Positions 25,649-34,885 are shown, counted from the stretch's first letter. The stretch: 64,000 nucleotides of DNA from Mycobacterium sp. 852002-51057_SCH5723018 (GCF_001667035.1 NZ_LZIR01000075.1:124001-188000), one strand, 5' to 3'. Made by a program: numbers and translations. Notes: generated from the letters alone by a model not told the origin.

Positions 25649-26508
25649 ATAACGCCAACTACAACGATGAGCTGATCCTGTCCTACCGTGATGCTCCGGC
25701 ACGCACGGTCAGTGCCGGAGGCGTGAACTTCGCGTATCGGGAACTGGGCCCCAAGGGGGGTGTGCCGGTGGTGTTCTTCGTCCACCTTGCGGCAGTTCTC
25801 GACAACTGGGATCCCCGCATCATCGATCCCATCGCCGCACACCATCACGTCATCGCGTTCGACAATCGTGGTGTGGGTGCCTCAAGTGGCGAGGTGCCGC
25901 TCAGCGTCGAGGCCATGGCCGACGACGCCTACACGTTCATCACTGCCCTCGGCCACCGCAAGATCGACATCTTCTCGTTCTCGCTCGGCGGGATGGTCGC
26001 CCAGGCGCTCGTGCTCAAACACCCCGAACTCGTCCGCAAGCTGATCCTCACCGGCACCGGACCCGCCGGCGGGAAGGGGATCGACAAGGTCGCCGGGGTC
26101 ACGTACTACGACATGATTCGCGCCACTCTCACGCGCCAAGATCCCAAGGAGTTTCTCTTCTTCAATCGCGACGAAATTGGTCGACGCGCAGGCCGTGAGT
26201 TCGTCCAGCGGCTCGAGGAACGTACAGCGGATCGCGATACCCCGATAAAGATCAAAGCCCTTCAGCGGCAACTCAAGGCGATCAAGAAATGGGGACGCTC
26301 GACACCAGCCGACTTATCGAAAATCAGCCAGCCGACCCTCATCGCCAACGGCGACCACGACCGGATGGTGCCGACTCCCCTGTCAGAGGACATGCATCGG
26401 AGAATCCCCGGCTCGCAGCTCATCATTTACCCGAACTCCGGCCACGGCGGAATCTTCCAGTACCACGCCGACTTCGCGCAGAAGGCGGTCGCGTTTTTGG
26501 CCGACTGA
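25645..26508 (+). CDS. Alpha/beta-fold hydrolase (tandem copy 2)
   Basis: 287 residues. It has VVFFVHLAAVLDNWDPR, AFDNRGVGASSGEVPLSVE, nucleophile SFSLGGMVAQALVL, acid in LIANGDHDRMV and His in NSGHGGIFQYHADF. It is a tandem duplicate of the preceding gene and translationally coupled to it. Both are probably regulated by the divergent TetR gene. Confidence 0.87.
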   Translation: MNNANYNDELILSYRDAPARTVSAGGVNFAYRELGPKGGVPVVFFVHLAAVLDNWDPRIIDPIAAHHHVIAFDNRGVGASSGEVPLSVEAMADDAYTFITALGHRKIDIFSFSLGGMVAQALVLKHPELVRKLILTGTGPAGGKGIDKVAGVTYYDMIRATLTRQDPKEFLFFNRDEIGRRAGREFVQRLEERTADRDTPIKIKALQRQLKAIKKWGRSTPADLSKISQPTLIANGDHDRMVPTPLSEDMHRRIPGSQLIIYPNSGHGGIFQYHADFAQKAVAFLAD

Positions 26509-26655
26509 ACCGCTCCCGGGTCGATCGACAGCGCGCAGCCGATCAGTGTTGCGCAACCACGACGCACATCGATCGATCGGTGGTTGCAAACCCTCGGTAA
26601 CACCGATCAACCGATAGATACGCCGCTTGACTGACATCGGGACAAAGGATGGATC

Positions 26656-27162
26656 ATGAGCGAGACAACAGAGATGATGCTGGCGATTAGACGCGTCACC
26701 GTGACTAGTGACCACTCGTTCGATGGCGTCGTGGCCGCCGTCTACGCCGGCCTCGGCCGCATCAGCAATTTTGGTGCCGCCCTGGCAGATTGGCTCAGCG
26801 CAGCCGACCGCGAGTCGTTCGACGCCGCCGTGCGACCACTCACAGGTCCCAGCGGGCTGATCGAGTTTCTCAGCCTCGACCATGGCGCGGCCGTGACCGT
26901 TCGCTATCCCGACCGTGGCTATCGACTGCTGCGGATCATCGCGGGTAACCCTGTCACCATGAGCAAGATGACGGTGACGACGCCCGATGCCGGCTCGTAC
27001 GCGCCCGTGACCATTCTGGTCGCAGAACGGCCACACGGTGTCACGCTGTCCTACGACCGCGTCGCCAGTGCTATAGCGCCCTACGGTAGTGCCGAGGCAT
27101 CCGCGGTGGCCGAGACCCTTGACGACGCGGTGCTGACGCTTTTGCACGACGCCGCTGGCTAG
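26656..27162 (+). CDS. DUF302-domain protein
   Basis: 168 residues. The central region (LSAADRESFDAAVRPLTGPS; LRIIAGNPVTMSKMTVTTPD; YAPVTILVAE) resembles DUF302, a small ferredoxin-like fold of unknown role. No signal or membrane segment. It follows the hydrolase pair by about 150 bp and may be separately transcribed. Confidence 0.6.
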   Translation: MSETTEMMLAIRRVTVTSDHSFDGVVAAVYAGLGRISNFGAALADWLSAADRESFDAAVRPLTGPSGLIEFLSLDHGAAVTVRYPDRGYRLLRIIAGNPVTMSKMTVTTPDAGSYAPVTILVAERPHGVTLSYDRVASAIAPYGSAEASAVAETLDDAVLTLLHDAAG

Positions 27163-27549
27163 CGCCCACGGAGATCGACAGAGGCGTGACACAAGCCCGC
27201 TTCTGAGGCTTGGCAGGCGAGTTCATTCGATGGTGGATACAGGTGCGGACCAAGTGGTGAACTACCTAAGGATTGACCGCCTCCACCGGTCCAGCTGAAC
27301 CGGGCGACTACGCCTCACCGCCCTGCCCGGTTCAGCGACTGCGTTGTGCTACAAGGTATTTGAGTGTCAATCGCATGCAGCTACCTCTACTGTCGGCTGC
27401 ATATTCGCAGCAATCTCGAGTTCAAAATAGTTCGCGCAGCGAGCCACACCTCGACGCCTACCTCTCCGAGGGAACAACCCGCAGCACAGTCCGAAACTTC
27501 ATCCAGTGGCGCAGTCTCAGAGCAGTCGAGCTTCAGTGCACACTCGCCT
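27163..27549. other. Gene-free stretch with two hairpins
   Basis: 387 bp. CAAGCC pairs with GGCTTG around 27192-27213, a possible weak terminator for the DUF302 gene. A 12-bp perfect inverted repeat lies at 27294-27336 (listed separately). No gene is supported. Confidence 0.4.
27294..27336. repeat. 12-bp perfect inverted repeat
   Basis: GCTGAACCGGGC at 27294-27305 pairs exactly with GCCCGGTTCAGC at 27325-27336, with 19 bases between. There is no T-tract, so it is not a classical terminator. It could be a protein-binding or recombination site or an RNA hairpin. Confidence 0.6.
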
Positions 27550-27978
27550 CTAGGTACAACGATATTGCCCGTTGAGCACACAATTCGATGGTGGCGAGTA
27601 GGTACCGGTCAGCACGCCTCTTAGCCCACCTGTGGCTGAACCACCGGGCGCAATGACGCGATTCCAATTCGCGGGGGTGAGAACAAAGTGGGTGCCCGAT
27701 TGGGTAATGGTGCTATTCCACGTGTGCGAGACGGATTGCCCCACCGGCATGTCGAATTCAAGCTTCCAATCGCTTAGCGGCACCATGCTCGAGTTGGTGA
27801 TGGCGAAGTTGGCGATGAAACCGGTCTGCCACGTATGTTCCACCGACAACGTCGCCGTGGCCGCAGCCGCATGCGCTACCGGGGTGATAGCGAGTCCGAG
27901 GATGGCAACCATCAATGCCGCCACGGTTACGTGAAGTGCTGTGCGCCAGCGCTTCACGTAATTATCCAGTGCGGCCAT
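27550..27978 (-). CDS. Secreted carbohydrate-binding (CBM2) protein, Rv1987-like
   Basis: 142 residues, the length of M. tuberculosis Rv1987. The signal peptide includes ALMVAILGLAITPVAHA. The mature part is a CBM2-type cellulose/chitin-binding fold: TWQTGFIANFAITNSSMVPL, SDWKLEFDMPVGQSVSHTWN, LTPANWNRVIAPGGSATGGL, then GTYSPPSNCVLNGQYRCT with the Cys pair. No catalytic domain is attached. ATG 27978 was chosen over an in-frame extension because the signal then starts normally. Confidence 0.9.
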   Translation of the reverse strand: MAALDNYVKRWRTALHVTVAALMVAILGLAITPVAHAAAATATLSVEHTWQTGFIANFAITNSSMVPLSDWKLEFDMPVGQSVSHTWNSTITQSGTHFVLTPANWNRVIAPGGSATGGLRGVLTGTYSPPSNCVLNGQYRCT

Positions 27979-28329
27979 AGCAGCCAACACTAACGTCAAG
28001 CAGGCGATATCGGCCCTCGCATCGCGGGTAAGCTGCAGTACCTTTGCGAAACTGAAACCGTCATGAAATTTTAGCCTCGATCCGCCCCGAAACATGTATC
28101 GGCCCGGCCGGCACGCGAACTTGCGGACGGGGAAGGCCAGAACGTCAGCCTCATCAGGGGCGAGGAGCCATTCAGCCGCCAGCAAACTCGGGCACCACCC
28201 CTAGCTCGGTGTCGATTTGTCGTCGATGTGAAGCTCCGCCAAAAGTGTAGGGAAAATCCTGATTCGTCGAGGTTCTACACGCCGCTAGCGTCGAGCTGCC
28301 AGAAGTGTGATGGCGCCCAGCTGAAGGAA

Positions 28330-28470
28330 GCCGACCACCGCGTCCTGTTCTACGAAAACATCGAGGGCGGGCACGGCGGTGCCTCCAACAACGCCCAGGC
28401 CGCGTTCCTCAACGCGCTGATTTACGAATTCCTGCACAAAGAGCTCGACGGCGATGGCGCGAGGAGCTGA
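28330..28470 (+). pseudogene. C-terminal relic of a prolyl oligopeptidase family (S9) gene
   Basis: The frame reads ADHRVLFYENIEGGHGGASN then NAQAAFLNALIYEFLHKEL, stopping at 28470. This is the S9 C-terminus with the catalytic His (GGHGG). The rest of the roughly 700-residue enzyme is missing and the upstream sequence is unrelated, so it is a 3' remnant. Confidence 0.7.
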
Positions 28471-28734
28471 ATCCGACGGGGCGCGAGCTTCCGCGAGGAG
28501 GCGAGAGCTGAGAGAAATGACGCGACCTGGTTTTGGTACAGCCGACTCTCAACCTGTGTGGGCCCGAAGTGTTCTCGCGCCGTGGTGGGTGAGCTGGCTC
28601 GTGCGCACCGCGCTGCCGATCACCGTAGACACAGCGGCTGGCGCACCGGCGTAGGGGCGCTGCGACGGGCATGACGCCGCCAGGTTTGGCATGATTGCCG
28701 CTATGACCAAGAGAATCGAGCACGTCGTCCGCCG

Positions 28735-29844
28735 GTGAACAAGATGACCGGCCCAACCGCAGCCGCATCCTCTCTCACCCTCTTCGATCACGCCCTTCGG
28801 CTGCACCGCCAATACCCGGACTCGTCTTTGCCTCTCGACGGATGTCCCTACCCCGACGAGTGGCGCCACCGCCGCCGGTCGGCAATGCAATCGAACGATC
28901 GGCGACGGCGCGGCGCGGATATCGCCGCGCTTCTTGACACCCACTTCGCCCAATCAAGCGCAGCCCCTGGTGATCTCGCTGACGTCTTGCACGGCCCGGA
29001 TATGCCGTACCGCCACAACTCACACATCGCTGCCGCCGCGCTGCGTGCCGACAGAGAACGCGCGCTCGAGGTAGGGCGATGGCTGGTTCGACACGGCACT
29101 GACCGCTGCGCCGTGGGCGTCGGTCTTGCGCTACTCGCCGAGGACTGGGCGCCCGAGGACATCCCGCTGATTCAGACGATCGGCCTCCTGTCGCGCCACT
29201 TCGGCGCGCTCGCCGCGCATGCCCTGAGACGCCGTCGCGGCGGCGAGGCCGCATTACTGTGGCTCGGTGCGCGGGTGACGAACTGGGGCCGCGTCCACGT
29301 TGTCGAAGGCCTATGCCAGAGTCCGTCGTGGGGCGCCCGTTCGTGGCTACTGCGCCACTCGTGCGACGGGCCGTCGCTGGCTGGCTACTACGCCGGCAAG
29401 GTGGCTGCCGCGGCTCACTTGCACGAGGCGATTACGCACACTGTCGTCGACGATGAACTCGTTGATCACACTTGCCTGCTCATGAACATCATGGCGACGT
29501 GTGCGGGCATGGGCATCACACTGTCGGACTACCCGCCGGGCCCTTGCGTGCTGGCGGCCCTCGCCGACCACCGCAGCCAGCAGCGGCCGACGGCAGCCAG
29601 GTACATCGACACAGCCGTCCTTACCGACCGGCTGGCGTCGATGACACTGGAGGAACTGGGACTCAACGGCGATCAGCGAGGCGAACTCGTCCGCAGATTC
29701 CTCGCGGTGCTCAACCGCGACGACTGGTGCACGATCGTCCGCGACAACATCGACCTCTCCGATCCCTGGCAGGCTCAGTTCGAACGGTTGGTGGCCCCCC
29801 GAATGCCGCTTCGAGCCTTCGCGAACACCGCCTCAGCGACCTGA
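28735..29844 (+). CDS. Orphan protein of unknown function, alpha-helical
   Basis: 369 residues from the GTG at 28735. The first 60 residues contain LDGCPYPDEWRHRRRSAM. The middle is helical and repeat-like (IAAAALRADRERALEVGRWL; LLSRHFGALAAHALRRRRGG; VTNWGRVHVVEGLCQSPSWG), suggesting HEAT/ARM-type repeats. The end is LVAPRMPLRAFANTASAT. No family is recognised. It converges on the LuxR-type regulator downstream. Confidence 0.7.
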   Translation: MNKMTGPTAAASSLTLFDHALRLHRQYPDSSLPLDGCPYPDEWRHRRRSAMQSNDRRRRGADIAALLDTHFAQSSAAPGDLADVLHGPDMPYRHNSHIAAAALRADRERALEVGRWLVRHGTDRCAVGVGLALLAEDWAPEDIPLIQTIGLLSRHFGALAAHALRRRRGGEAALLWLGARVTNWGRVHVVEGLCQSPSWGARSWLLRHSCDGPSLAGYYAGKVAAAAHLHEAITHTVVDDELVDHTCLLMNIMATCAGMGITLSDYPPGPCVLAALADHRSQQRPTAARYIDTAVLTDRLASMTLEELGLNGDQRGELVRRFLAVLNRDDWCTIVRDNIDLSDPWQAQFERLVAPRMPLRAFANTASAT

Positions 29845-29985
29845 CCAAGCGTTGTGGCGAGGGGGCCAACAGCCGACTGCCCAGCCCCTTAGCCGGTTTT
29901 GCGCGACTGCTGCAGCACCGAGTCCTCGTGCATTCCGCACTCTGCTGCTAGAGACGCCGGCAATCGCCCGACATCAGGGGTATAC

Positions 29986-32739
29986 CTACTCAGAGGATTC
30001 GGGTTTCAGGGCCTGGAGTGCTTGGTAGAGCTCCGTGCGCGAGCGGATGTTGAGCTTGCGGTAGATGCGGCTGAGGTTGACCTCGACCGTTTTGGGGCTG
30101 ACGAACAGTGCGGATGCGATGTCGCGATTGGTCATTCCGGATGCCGCTAGTTCGGCGACGCGTTCCTCGGTCTCGGTCAGCGTCTTGGAGCCAGGTCTGC
30201 CCAAGCCCCCGCGTGCCAGTTCGGCTTTGGCGCGCTGGGCCCATAACGCGGCGCCGAGTTGTTCGAAGGTTTGCAGCGCTTCTTGCAGGGTCGCGGTGGC
30301 GGCGTCGCGGCGGCGGTGGCGGCGGTGCAGCTGACCGAACAACAGCTGAGTGCGGGCCCGTTCAAACGGCATGGGTAGGCGCTGATGCTCGGTCATAGCG
30401 AGCTCGGCGGTGCCAAGGGCCGCGGTGACATCGCCGCGCCCGGCCTGCAGCATGGCGCGACATCGCATGCCGACGGCCAACATCCAAGGGCGGTCGAGCC
30501 GACGGCCATTGCGCTCGAGGGCGTCGATCAACGGCTCGGCGTCGTCGAGGCGACCCAGACCAATCAATGCCTCCACGGCGTCTGGAAGAAACGAAGCTTG
30601 GACGATTTCGGTGGCATTGATCGCCGGATCCAATTGAGAAAGCAGCGGCCAAGCTGCATCCACGGCCGCTTGATAGTTGCCCAAAGACAATTCGAGGAAT
30701 CCGAGCACGGTGAAGTCCCACTCTCGGAGTCGGAACGAATTAGCGTGCTCAAACATCGCGATCGCTGCGGTCGTATCGCTTCGAGCCTGTTGCTCGTCGC
30801 CGCGATACGCCGCAACTGCCGCCCGCCCAGTCAATGCGGCGGCCAGGGGCACCTCGCCGCCGAACTGTCGCGCAAGTTCGACTGACTGCTCGGCAATTAC
30901 CGCGGCTTCGTCGAAACGGCCTCGCCAGATACTGTTGAGCACGGCATTGAAGTCGAGGAAACTCAGCGCCGCTTCATCGCCGCGTTCGATACACATCTCG
31001 CGCAGCCGCAGCAGCCTGTCGCGCGCCTCATCGTGGCGGCCGCTCCAGTCCAGCAACAGGGCGTGCTGAGCGCTCGGCCGCATAGGGATTGGGATGGTCT
31101 CGCGGGGTTCCAAGGCCAGCGCGCGCCGCAGGTTGTGGTCGTCAACGCCGCCGCCGTTGAGGAAGCGCATCATGACGCGCATACTCAGCGCTTGCCCGAG
31201 AAGCGATGTGTCGCCGAATTGTGACGCGGCAGCGACGGCTTCCTCGGCGCGGGTGACGGCCGCTTTCAGTCGATCACCATTGAACAGCGCATAGGACAGC
31301 ATGACCAGAATGGTCGATTGCAGCGCGGCGTCATCGGCCGCGTCAACCAGTGCGCGTTCGAGCAGCGTTGTCGCCTCGGAAAAGTCGTCGTTGACCAGTC
31401 GCACCAGCGCCAGCATGTTCAACGCGCTTGCGCGCAGTGAACCGGCCCCACACAGCTCGATCGTCTTCTCCAGCATGATGCGCGAGCGCGTCGGATCACC
31501 GGCCTCGACATAGCAAAGAGCGCAAAGGATTCGGCGTTCGGGCGTGTCAGCGCCTAGACCAAAGGCAAGTTCGAGCAGTTCCGCGGCGGCCGCCGGGCCG
31601 CCCCTTTGGCGGGCGATCTGGGCTGCGGTGTCGAGTGCTTGGATTGTTTGGGGTTGGCCGGTGGCGTCGGAGAGGGCGAGGTGGCGGGCGCGTAGTTCGG
31701 GTTGGGCGACGAGGGCGGCCAGGCGTCGGTGCATGTGGCGGCGGCGGGCGGGGGAGGCTGCGCGGTAGACGCCGTGGGCCAGCAGGGGGTGGGTGAAGCG
31801 CAGTTGGTTTCCGTTGATGGTCACCACGGCTTGGATTTGGGCTTTGGCCAGCGAGTGCACCACCTGCTGGGGTGTGGTGGCGGTGGCGGCGGCCACCACC
31901 GGCACCGTGGGATCGGGCAAGCTGGCCATGGCCAGCAGCACGTCCTCGGCGCCGACACGGCTGATCCGTGAGTGCACCAGGTCGTTGAGACTGCTGGGCA
32001 AGGCCAGCTCGGAGGTGCGGCCGTCAGCGCCCAGCTCGCGGGCCAGTTCTAACGCGAAAAAGGGATTGCCGCCCGAAATTTCGTGGATGCGCAGCAGCGC
32101 GGGGCGGGCCACTGATCGGCCCAGCCGCATCGACAGAACCTGATGCAATTCACCAACGGTCAACGGCTGCAATCGGATTCGGTTCACGCCGTCGGGGCTG
32201 GGCAGCTGCAACCGCGACGCCGCCTCCTTGGTGCGCGTCGTGCATACCAAGGCCGAACCGCCCGGAAGCCGTCGCGCCGCGAAAGACACAAGGTTCGCGC
32301 TGGACGTGTCAACCCACTGGAAGTCGTCAATCGCCATCACCACTGGCCTTTCGGCGGCGAGCCGGCCGATGACTGCCACGAACCCCGCCGCCACGGCCCT
32401 GGGATCGATGTCAGGTGCCTCGACACGCTGCCGCAACAGCGCACCGTCTAAGGCCTGCCGTTGGGGGGCGGGCAGATCGGCCCAGATCGACTCGTCGACA
32501 TCGCCCAGCAGATCGGCCAGCACCGTATAGGCCAGCACCGACTCGGCGGCCGCCGCGCGCGAGCTCAACGTGGCAAAACCCCGGCTGCGGGCCCGGCCCA
32601 GCGCATCAAGCCACAGCGTGGTCTTACCGATGCCCGCCTCGCCCTCGATGACCAGCGCCGCCGACTGGCGCGGCACCGCGTCCAAAAAATCCGTGACCGC
32701 CTGCTCTTCAGCTCGCCGGCCAACGAACTGCTCTGCCAT
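29986..32739 (-). CDS. Large AAA-ATPase LuxR-family transcriptional regulator (copy 1)
   Basis: 917 residues. The N-terminal STAND/AAA ATPase has Walker A GEAGIGKTTLW (about residues 35-45) and Walker B-like VVMAIDDFQWVDTSSANLV. A long TPR-like middle and a C-terminal LuxR HTH follow (LTETEERVAELAASGMTNRD; VSPKTVEVNLSRIYRKLNIR). It lacks the adenylate cyclase domain found in several larger M. tuberculosis relatives. It is nearly a twin of the gene at 59286. Termini are almost identical while the middle is divergent, and both share upstream DNA. Confidence 0.92.
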   Translation of the reverse strand: MAEQFVGRRAEEQAVTDFLDAVPRQSAALVIEGEAGIGKTTLWLDALGRARSRGFATLSSRAAAAESVLAYTVLADLLGDVDESIWADLPAPQRQALDGALLRQRVEAPDIDPRAVAAGFVAVIGRLAAERPVVMAIDDFQWVDTSSANLVSFAARRLPGGSALVCTTRTKEAASRLQLPSPDGVNRIRLQPLTVGELHQVLSMRLGRSVARPALLRIHEISGGNPFFALELARELGADGRTSELALPSSLNDLVHSRISRVGAEDVLLAMASLPDPTVPVVAAATATTPQQVVHSLAKAQIQAVVTINGNQLRFTHPLLAHGVYRAASPARRRHMHRRLAALVAQPELRARHLALSDATGQPQTIQALDTAAQIARQRGGPAAAAELLELAFGLGADTPERRILCALCYVEAGDPTRSRIMLEKTIELCGAGSLRASALNMLALVRLVNDDFSEATTLLERALVDAADDAALQSTILVMLSYALFNGDRLKAAVTRAEEAVAAASQFGDTSLLGQALSMRVMMRFLNGGGVDDHNLRRALALEPRETIPIPMRPSAQHALLLDWSGRHDEARDRLLRLREMCIERGDEAALSFLDFNAVLNSIWRGRFDEAAVIAEQSVELARQFGGEVPLAAALTGRAAVAAYRGDEQQARSDTTAAIAMFEHANSFRLREWDFTVLGFLELSLGNYQAAVDAAWPLLSQLDPAINATEIVQASFLPDAVEALIGLGRLDDAEPLIDALERNGRRLDRPWMLAVGMRCRAMLQAGRGDVTAALGTAELAMTEHQRLPMPFERARTQLLFGQLHRRHRRRDAATATLQEALQTFEQLGAALWAQRAKAELARGGLGRPGSKTLTETEERVAELAASGMTNRDIASALFVSPKTVEVNLSRIYRKLNIRSRTELYQALQALKPESSE

Positions 32740-32920
32740 CTCTCGTCCCCGTACCCCGGGCCGTCAGTCGGGCAGGCCGGCAAAAGCACAGATCGGCGCG
32801 ACAAACGACCGACGCTGCCCAACTCCACCATCCATACCTTTAGAACCCTTCCACTCGCCGACACGTGACGGGCCGCCCACTACCGGATCTCAAGCTACGT
32901 CCTCACCACAAACTTGTCCC
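32740..32920 (-). promoter_or_regulatory. Conserved upstream region of LuxR copy 1
   Basis: On the minus strand, about 34 bp at 32887-32920 (including ACAAGTTTGTGGTG and ACGTAGCTTGAGAT) and a second block near 32825-32860 (GAGTGGAAGGGT, AAAGGTATGGATGG) are repeated upstream of copy 2 at almost the same distance. Conservation beyond coding DNA suggests promoter or autoregulatory sites, or recent duplication. Confidence 0.6.
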
Positions 32921-32954
32921 GCGTAACCAACAACCCACCACCTCGACACCGATC

Positions 32955-33383
32955 GCCGGCGTGCGGAGTCCGTGGCATTGTGCAGTCCTGCTGGGGAGGC
33001 CTACAGGTGGGCGGGGACGACGCGCTGACCATCGGTGAGACACCTCACGAGCGGCTCTTCCCCGGATGGCTGCCATCGCCCATCACTGCGGCGCCGGCAC
33101 CACGGCGGCCGCCCTTCGCGCCGGTATCCCGAGCATCGCGCTACCCGGGCCCGTGGGCGATCAGCCATTCTGGGCGCGTCGACTGAAGGACCTGGGTGCC
33201 AGTGCCGCCACCATTTCGCCGCGTCATCTCACGTCGCAGCGCCCCGCCGAGGCCATACGGTTGGCCCTTAGCAGCCGCGAGTTCTGCTACACCGCAAGAC
33301 AACTCGGCGTAATCGTTTCGCCTGAGGACGGGTCGACAGCGGTGTTGTCGACCGTCGAATTCCTGCTATCGGCCCAGCTATAG
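32955..33383 (+). pseudogene. Glycosyltransferase family 1 (UDP-glucosyltransferase-like) 3' relic
   Basis: One frame gives GVRGIVQSCWGGLQVGGDDA then LTIGETPHERLFP. After a frameshift near 33060 the next frame continues as MAAIAHHCGAGTTAAALRAG and DQPFWARRLKDLGASAATIS to the stop at 33383. HCGAGTT is the sugar-nucleotide-binding motif of GT1 enzymes such as Rv1524/Rv1526c. The N-terminal half is absent. Its 3' end is immediately followed by the atpE-like gene. Confidence 0.75.
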
Positions 33384-33393
33384 GAGGCGCATC

Positions 33394-33660
33394 GTGGCGG
33401 CAGACCCCGAACTGGTTCATGCCATCATCACCGCAGGCGCCCTCGCCGGCGGCGGGATCATGATGGCCGGTGGAGCGATCGGCGCCGGCATAGGAGATGG
33501 AATGGCCGGCGCGCAACTCGTCGCGGGCGTTGTCCGCCAATCTGAAGCCCAACAACGAATATTCGTGCCCTTCCTGATGACCGTCGGCCTCGTCGAAGCA
33601 GCGTTCTTCAGCAACTTGGCATTCATGGCACTGTTCGTCTTCGCCACACCCGACAAGTAG
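33394..33660 (+). CDS. ATP synthase F0 subunit c paralogue, orphan
   Basis: 88 residues from the GTG at 33394, with AGGAGGC upstream. It is a two-helix c-subunit: helix 1 ALAGGGIMMAGGAIGAGIGD, loop RQSEAQQR, helix 2 TVGLVEAAFFSNLAFMALF. The proton-carrying Glu is Glu68 (Glu61 in M. tuberculosis AtpE), and Asp35 matches Asp28. M. tuberculosis Tyr64 and Ile66, next to the bedaquiline site, are Phe71 and Ser73 here. The N-terminus is seven residues longer. No other atp gene is adjacent; it follows a glycosyltransferase relic and precedes an iminopeptidase gene by 15 bp. Confidence 0.92.
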   Translation: MAADPELVHAIITAGALAGGGIMMAGGAIGAGIGDGMAGAQLVAGVVRQSEAQQRIFVPFLMTVGLVEAAFFSNLAFMALFVFATPDK

Positions 33661-33675
33661 CCCGCCGACGGTACG

Positions 33676-34638
33676 GTGAGCCTGGTGGCGCGAAATCTCT
33701 ATCCACCGATCGAGCCGCACACAGCGGGGATGCTCGCGGTCGGTGACGGCAACCAGATATTCTGGGAGAGTTCCGGCACCGAGGGTGGAACACCCGCGCT
33801 GGCGATCCACGGCGGACCGGGGTCGGGCTCGGTGCCTGGCATGCGGCGTCCATTCAATCCCGACAAGTACCGAATCGTGCTGTTCGACCAGCGGGGATGT
33901 GGCCGCAGCACACCGCACGCCAGCGATCCCACCGTCGACCTGGGCACCAACACCACCGACCACCTCATCGCCGATATCGAGCAGCTGCGAACGCATCTCG
34001 CGATCGACCGATGGGTGGTGGCCGGCTGGTCATGGGGCACGACTCTCGCGCTGGCCTACGCTCAAGCACATCCCGACCGAGTTACCGCGCTTGTGCTGGT
34101 GGCCGTCACCACCACGAGTGCATCGGACGTTCGATGGATCACCCGCGACGTCGGACGGCTATTCCCCGCTGAGTGGACTCGCTTCCGCGACGCCCTACCC
34201 GAAGCTGACCGCGAAAGCAGCATCGTCGACGCCTACGCGCGGCTACTCGAGAATCCGGATCCACGCGTACGCGCCAAAGCCGCCCGCGACTGGTGTGACT
34301 GGGAAGAAAGCCACATCAACCTCGGCCCTACCCCAAAACCCGTCGACCGCTACGCCGACCCTGCGCATCGAATGTGCTTTGCTCGCTTGGTCACTCACTA
34401 CTGGCGTCACGCCGCATGGCGAGCCGAAGGCGAACTGCTGCGCGGTGTCGCACGAATCGACCACATCCCCGCGGTACTGATCCACGGCCGCCTAGACCTG
34501 AGCTCGCCAGCCGATGTTCCTTGGAAGCTCGCGCAGACCTGGCCCGCAGCCCGGCTACACATCGTCCACGACGCCGGACACGCCTCTGGCGACGCCATCT
34601 CCGACCACGTCAGGACCGCGCTCGACAGCTTCGCCTGA
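33676..34638 (+). CDS. pip: Proline iminopeptidase-like alpha/beta hydrolase
   Basis: 320 residues from the GTG at 33676. It has the PIP motifs AIHGGPGSGSVPGMRRPFNP, FDQRGCGRSTPH and the elbow GWSWGTTLALAYA, with His near the end in HDAGHASGDAIS. The acid Asp is in LIHGRLDLSSP. WCDWEESHINL is a family signature. It would cleave N-terminal Pro from short peptides. Only 15 bp separate it from the atpE-like gene, so cotranscription is plausible. Confidence 0.9.
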   Translation: MSLVARNLYPPIEPHTAGMLAVGDGNQIFWESSGTEGGTPALAIHGGPGSGSVPGMRRPFNPDKYRIVLFDQRGCGRSTPHASDPTVDLGTNTTDHLIADIEQLRTHLAIDRWVVAGWSWGTTLALAYAQAHPDRVTALVLVAVTTTSASDVRWITRDVGRLFPAEWTRFRDALPEADRESSIVDAYARLLENPDPRVRAKAARDWCDWEESHINLGPTPKPVDRYADPAHRMCFARLVTHYWRHAAWRAEGELLRGVARIDHIPAVLIHGRLDLSSPADVPWKLAQTWPAARLHIVHDAGHASGDAISDHVRTALDSFA

Positions 34639-34885
34639 TTAACCGTAGCGCCTGCGGCACTGGAAATCTGGCAAAGCCCGGCCCGGGCCAGCATCCGGCA
34701 ATATCGGGAGCTTTGCACAGGTGCCGGATCACGCCACCGGAAACGCCGACTGCGTCGGGATCGCAGGTGATGGGAGCCAGTGCGAGAGTGCAAGATTCGG
34801 GTCCATCTGGCGCGCCAGCAGTCATCCGGCTGACGACAGCTCGTTCGGCATGGAGCCGTCATTTCCGTCGCCGCGCGGCGCCAAT

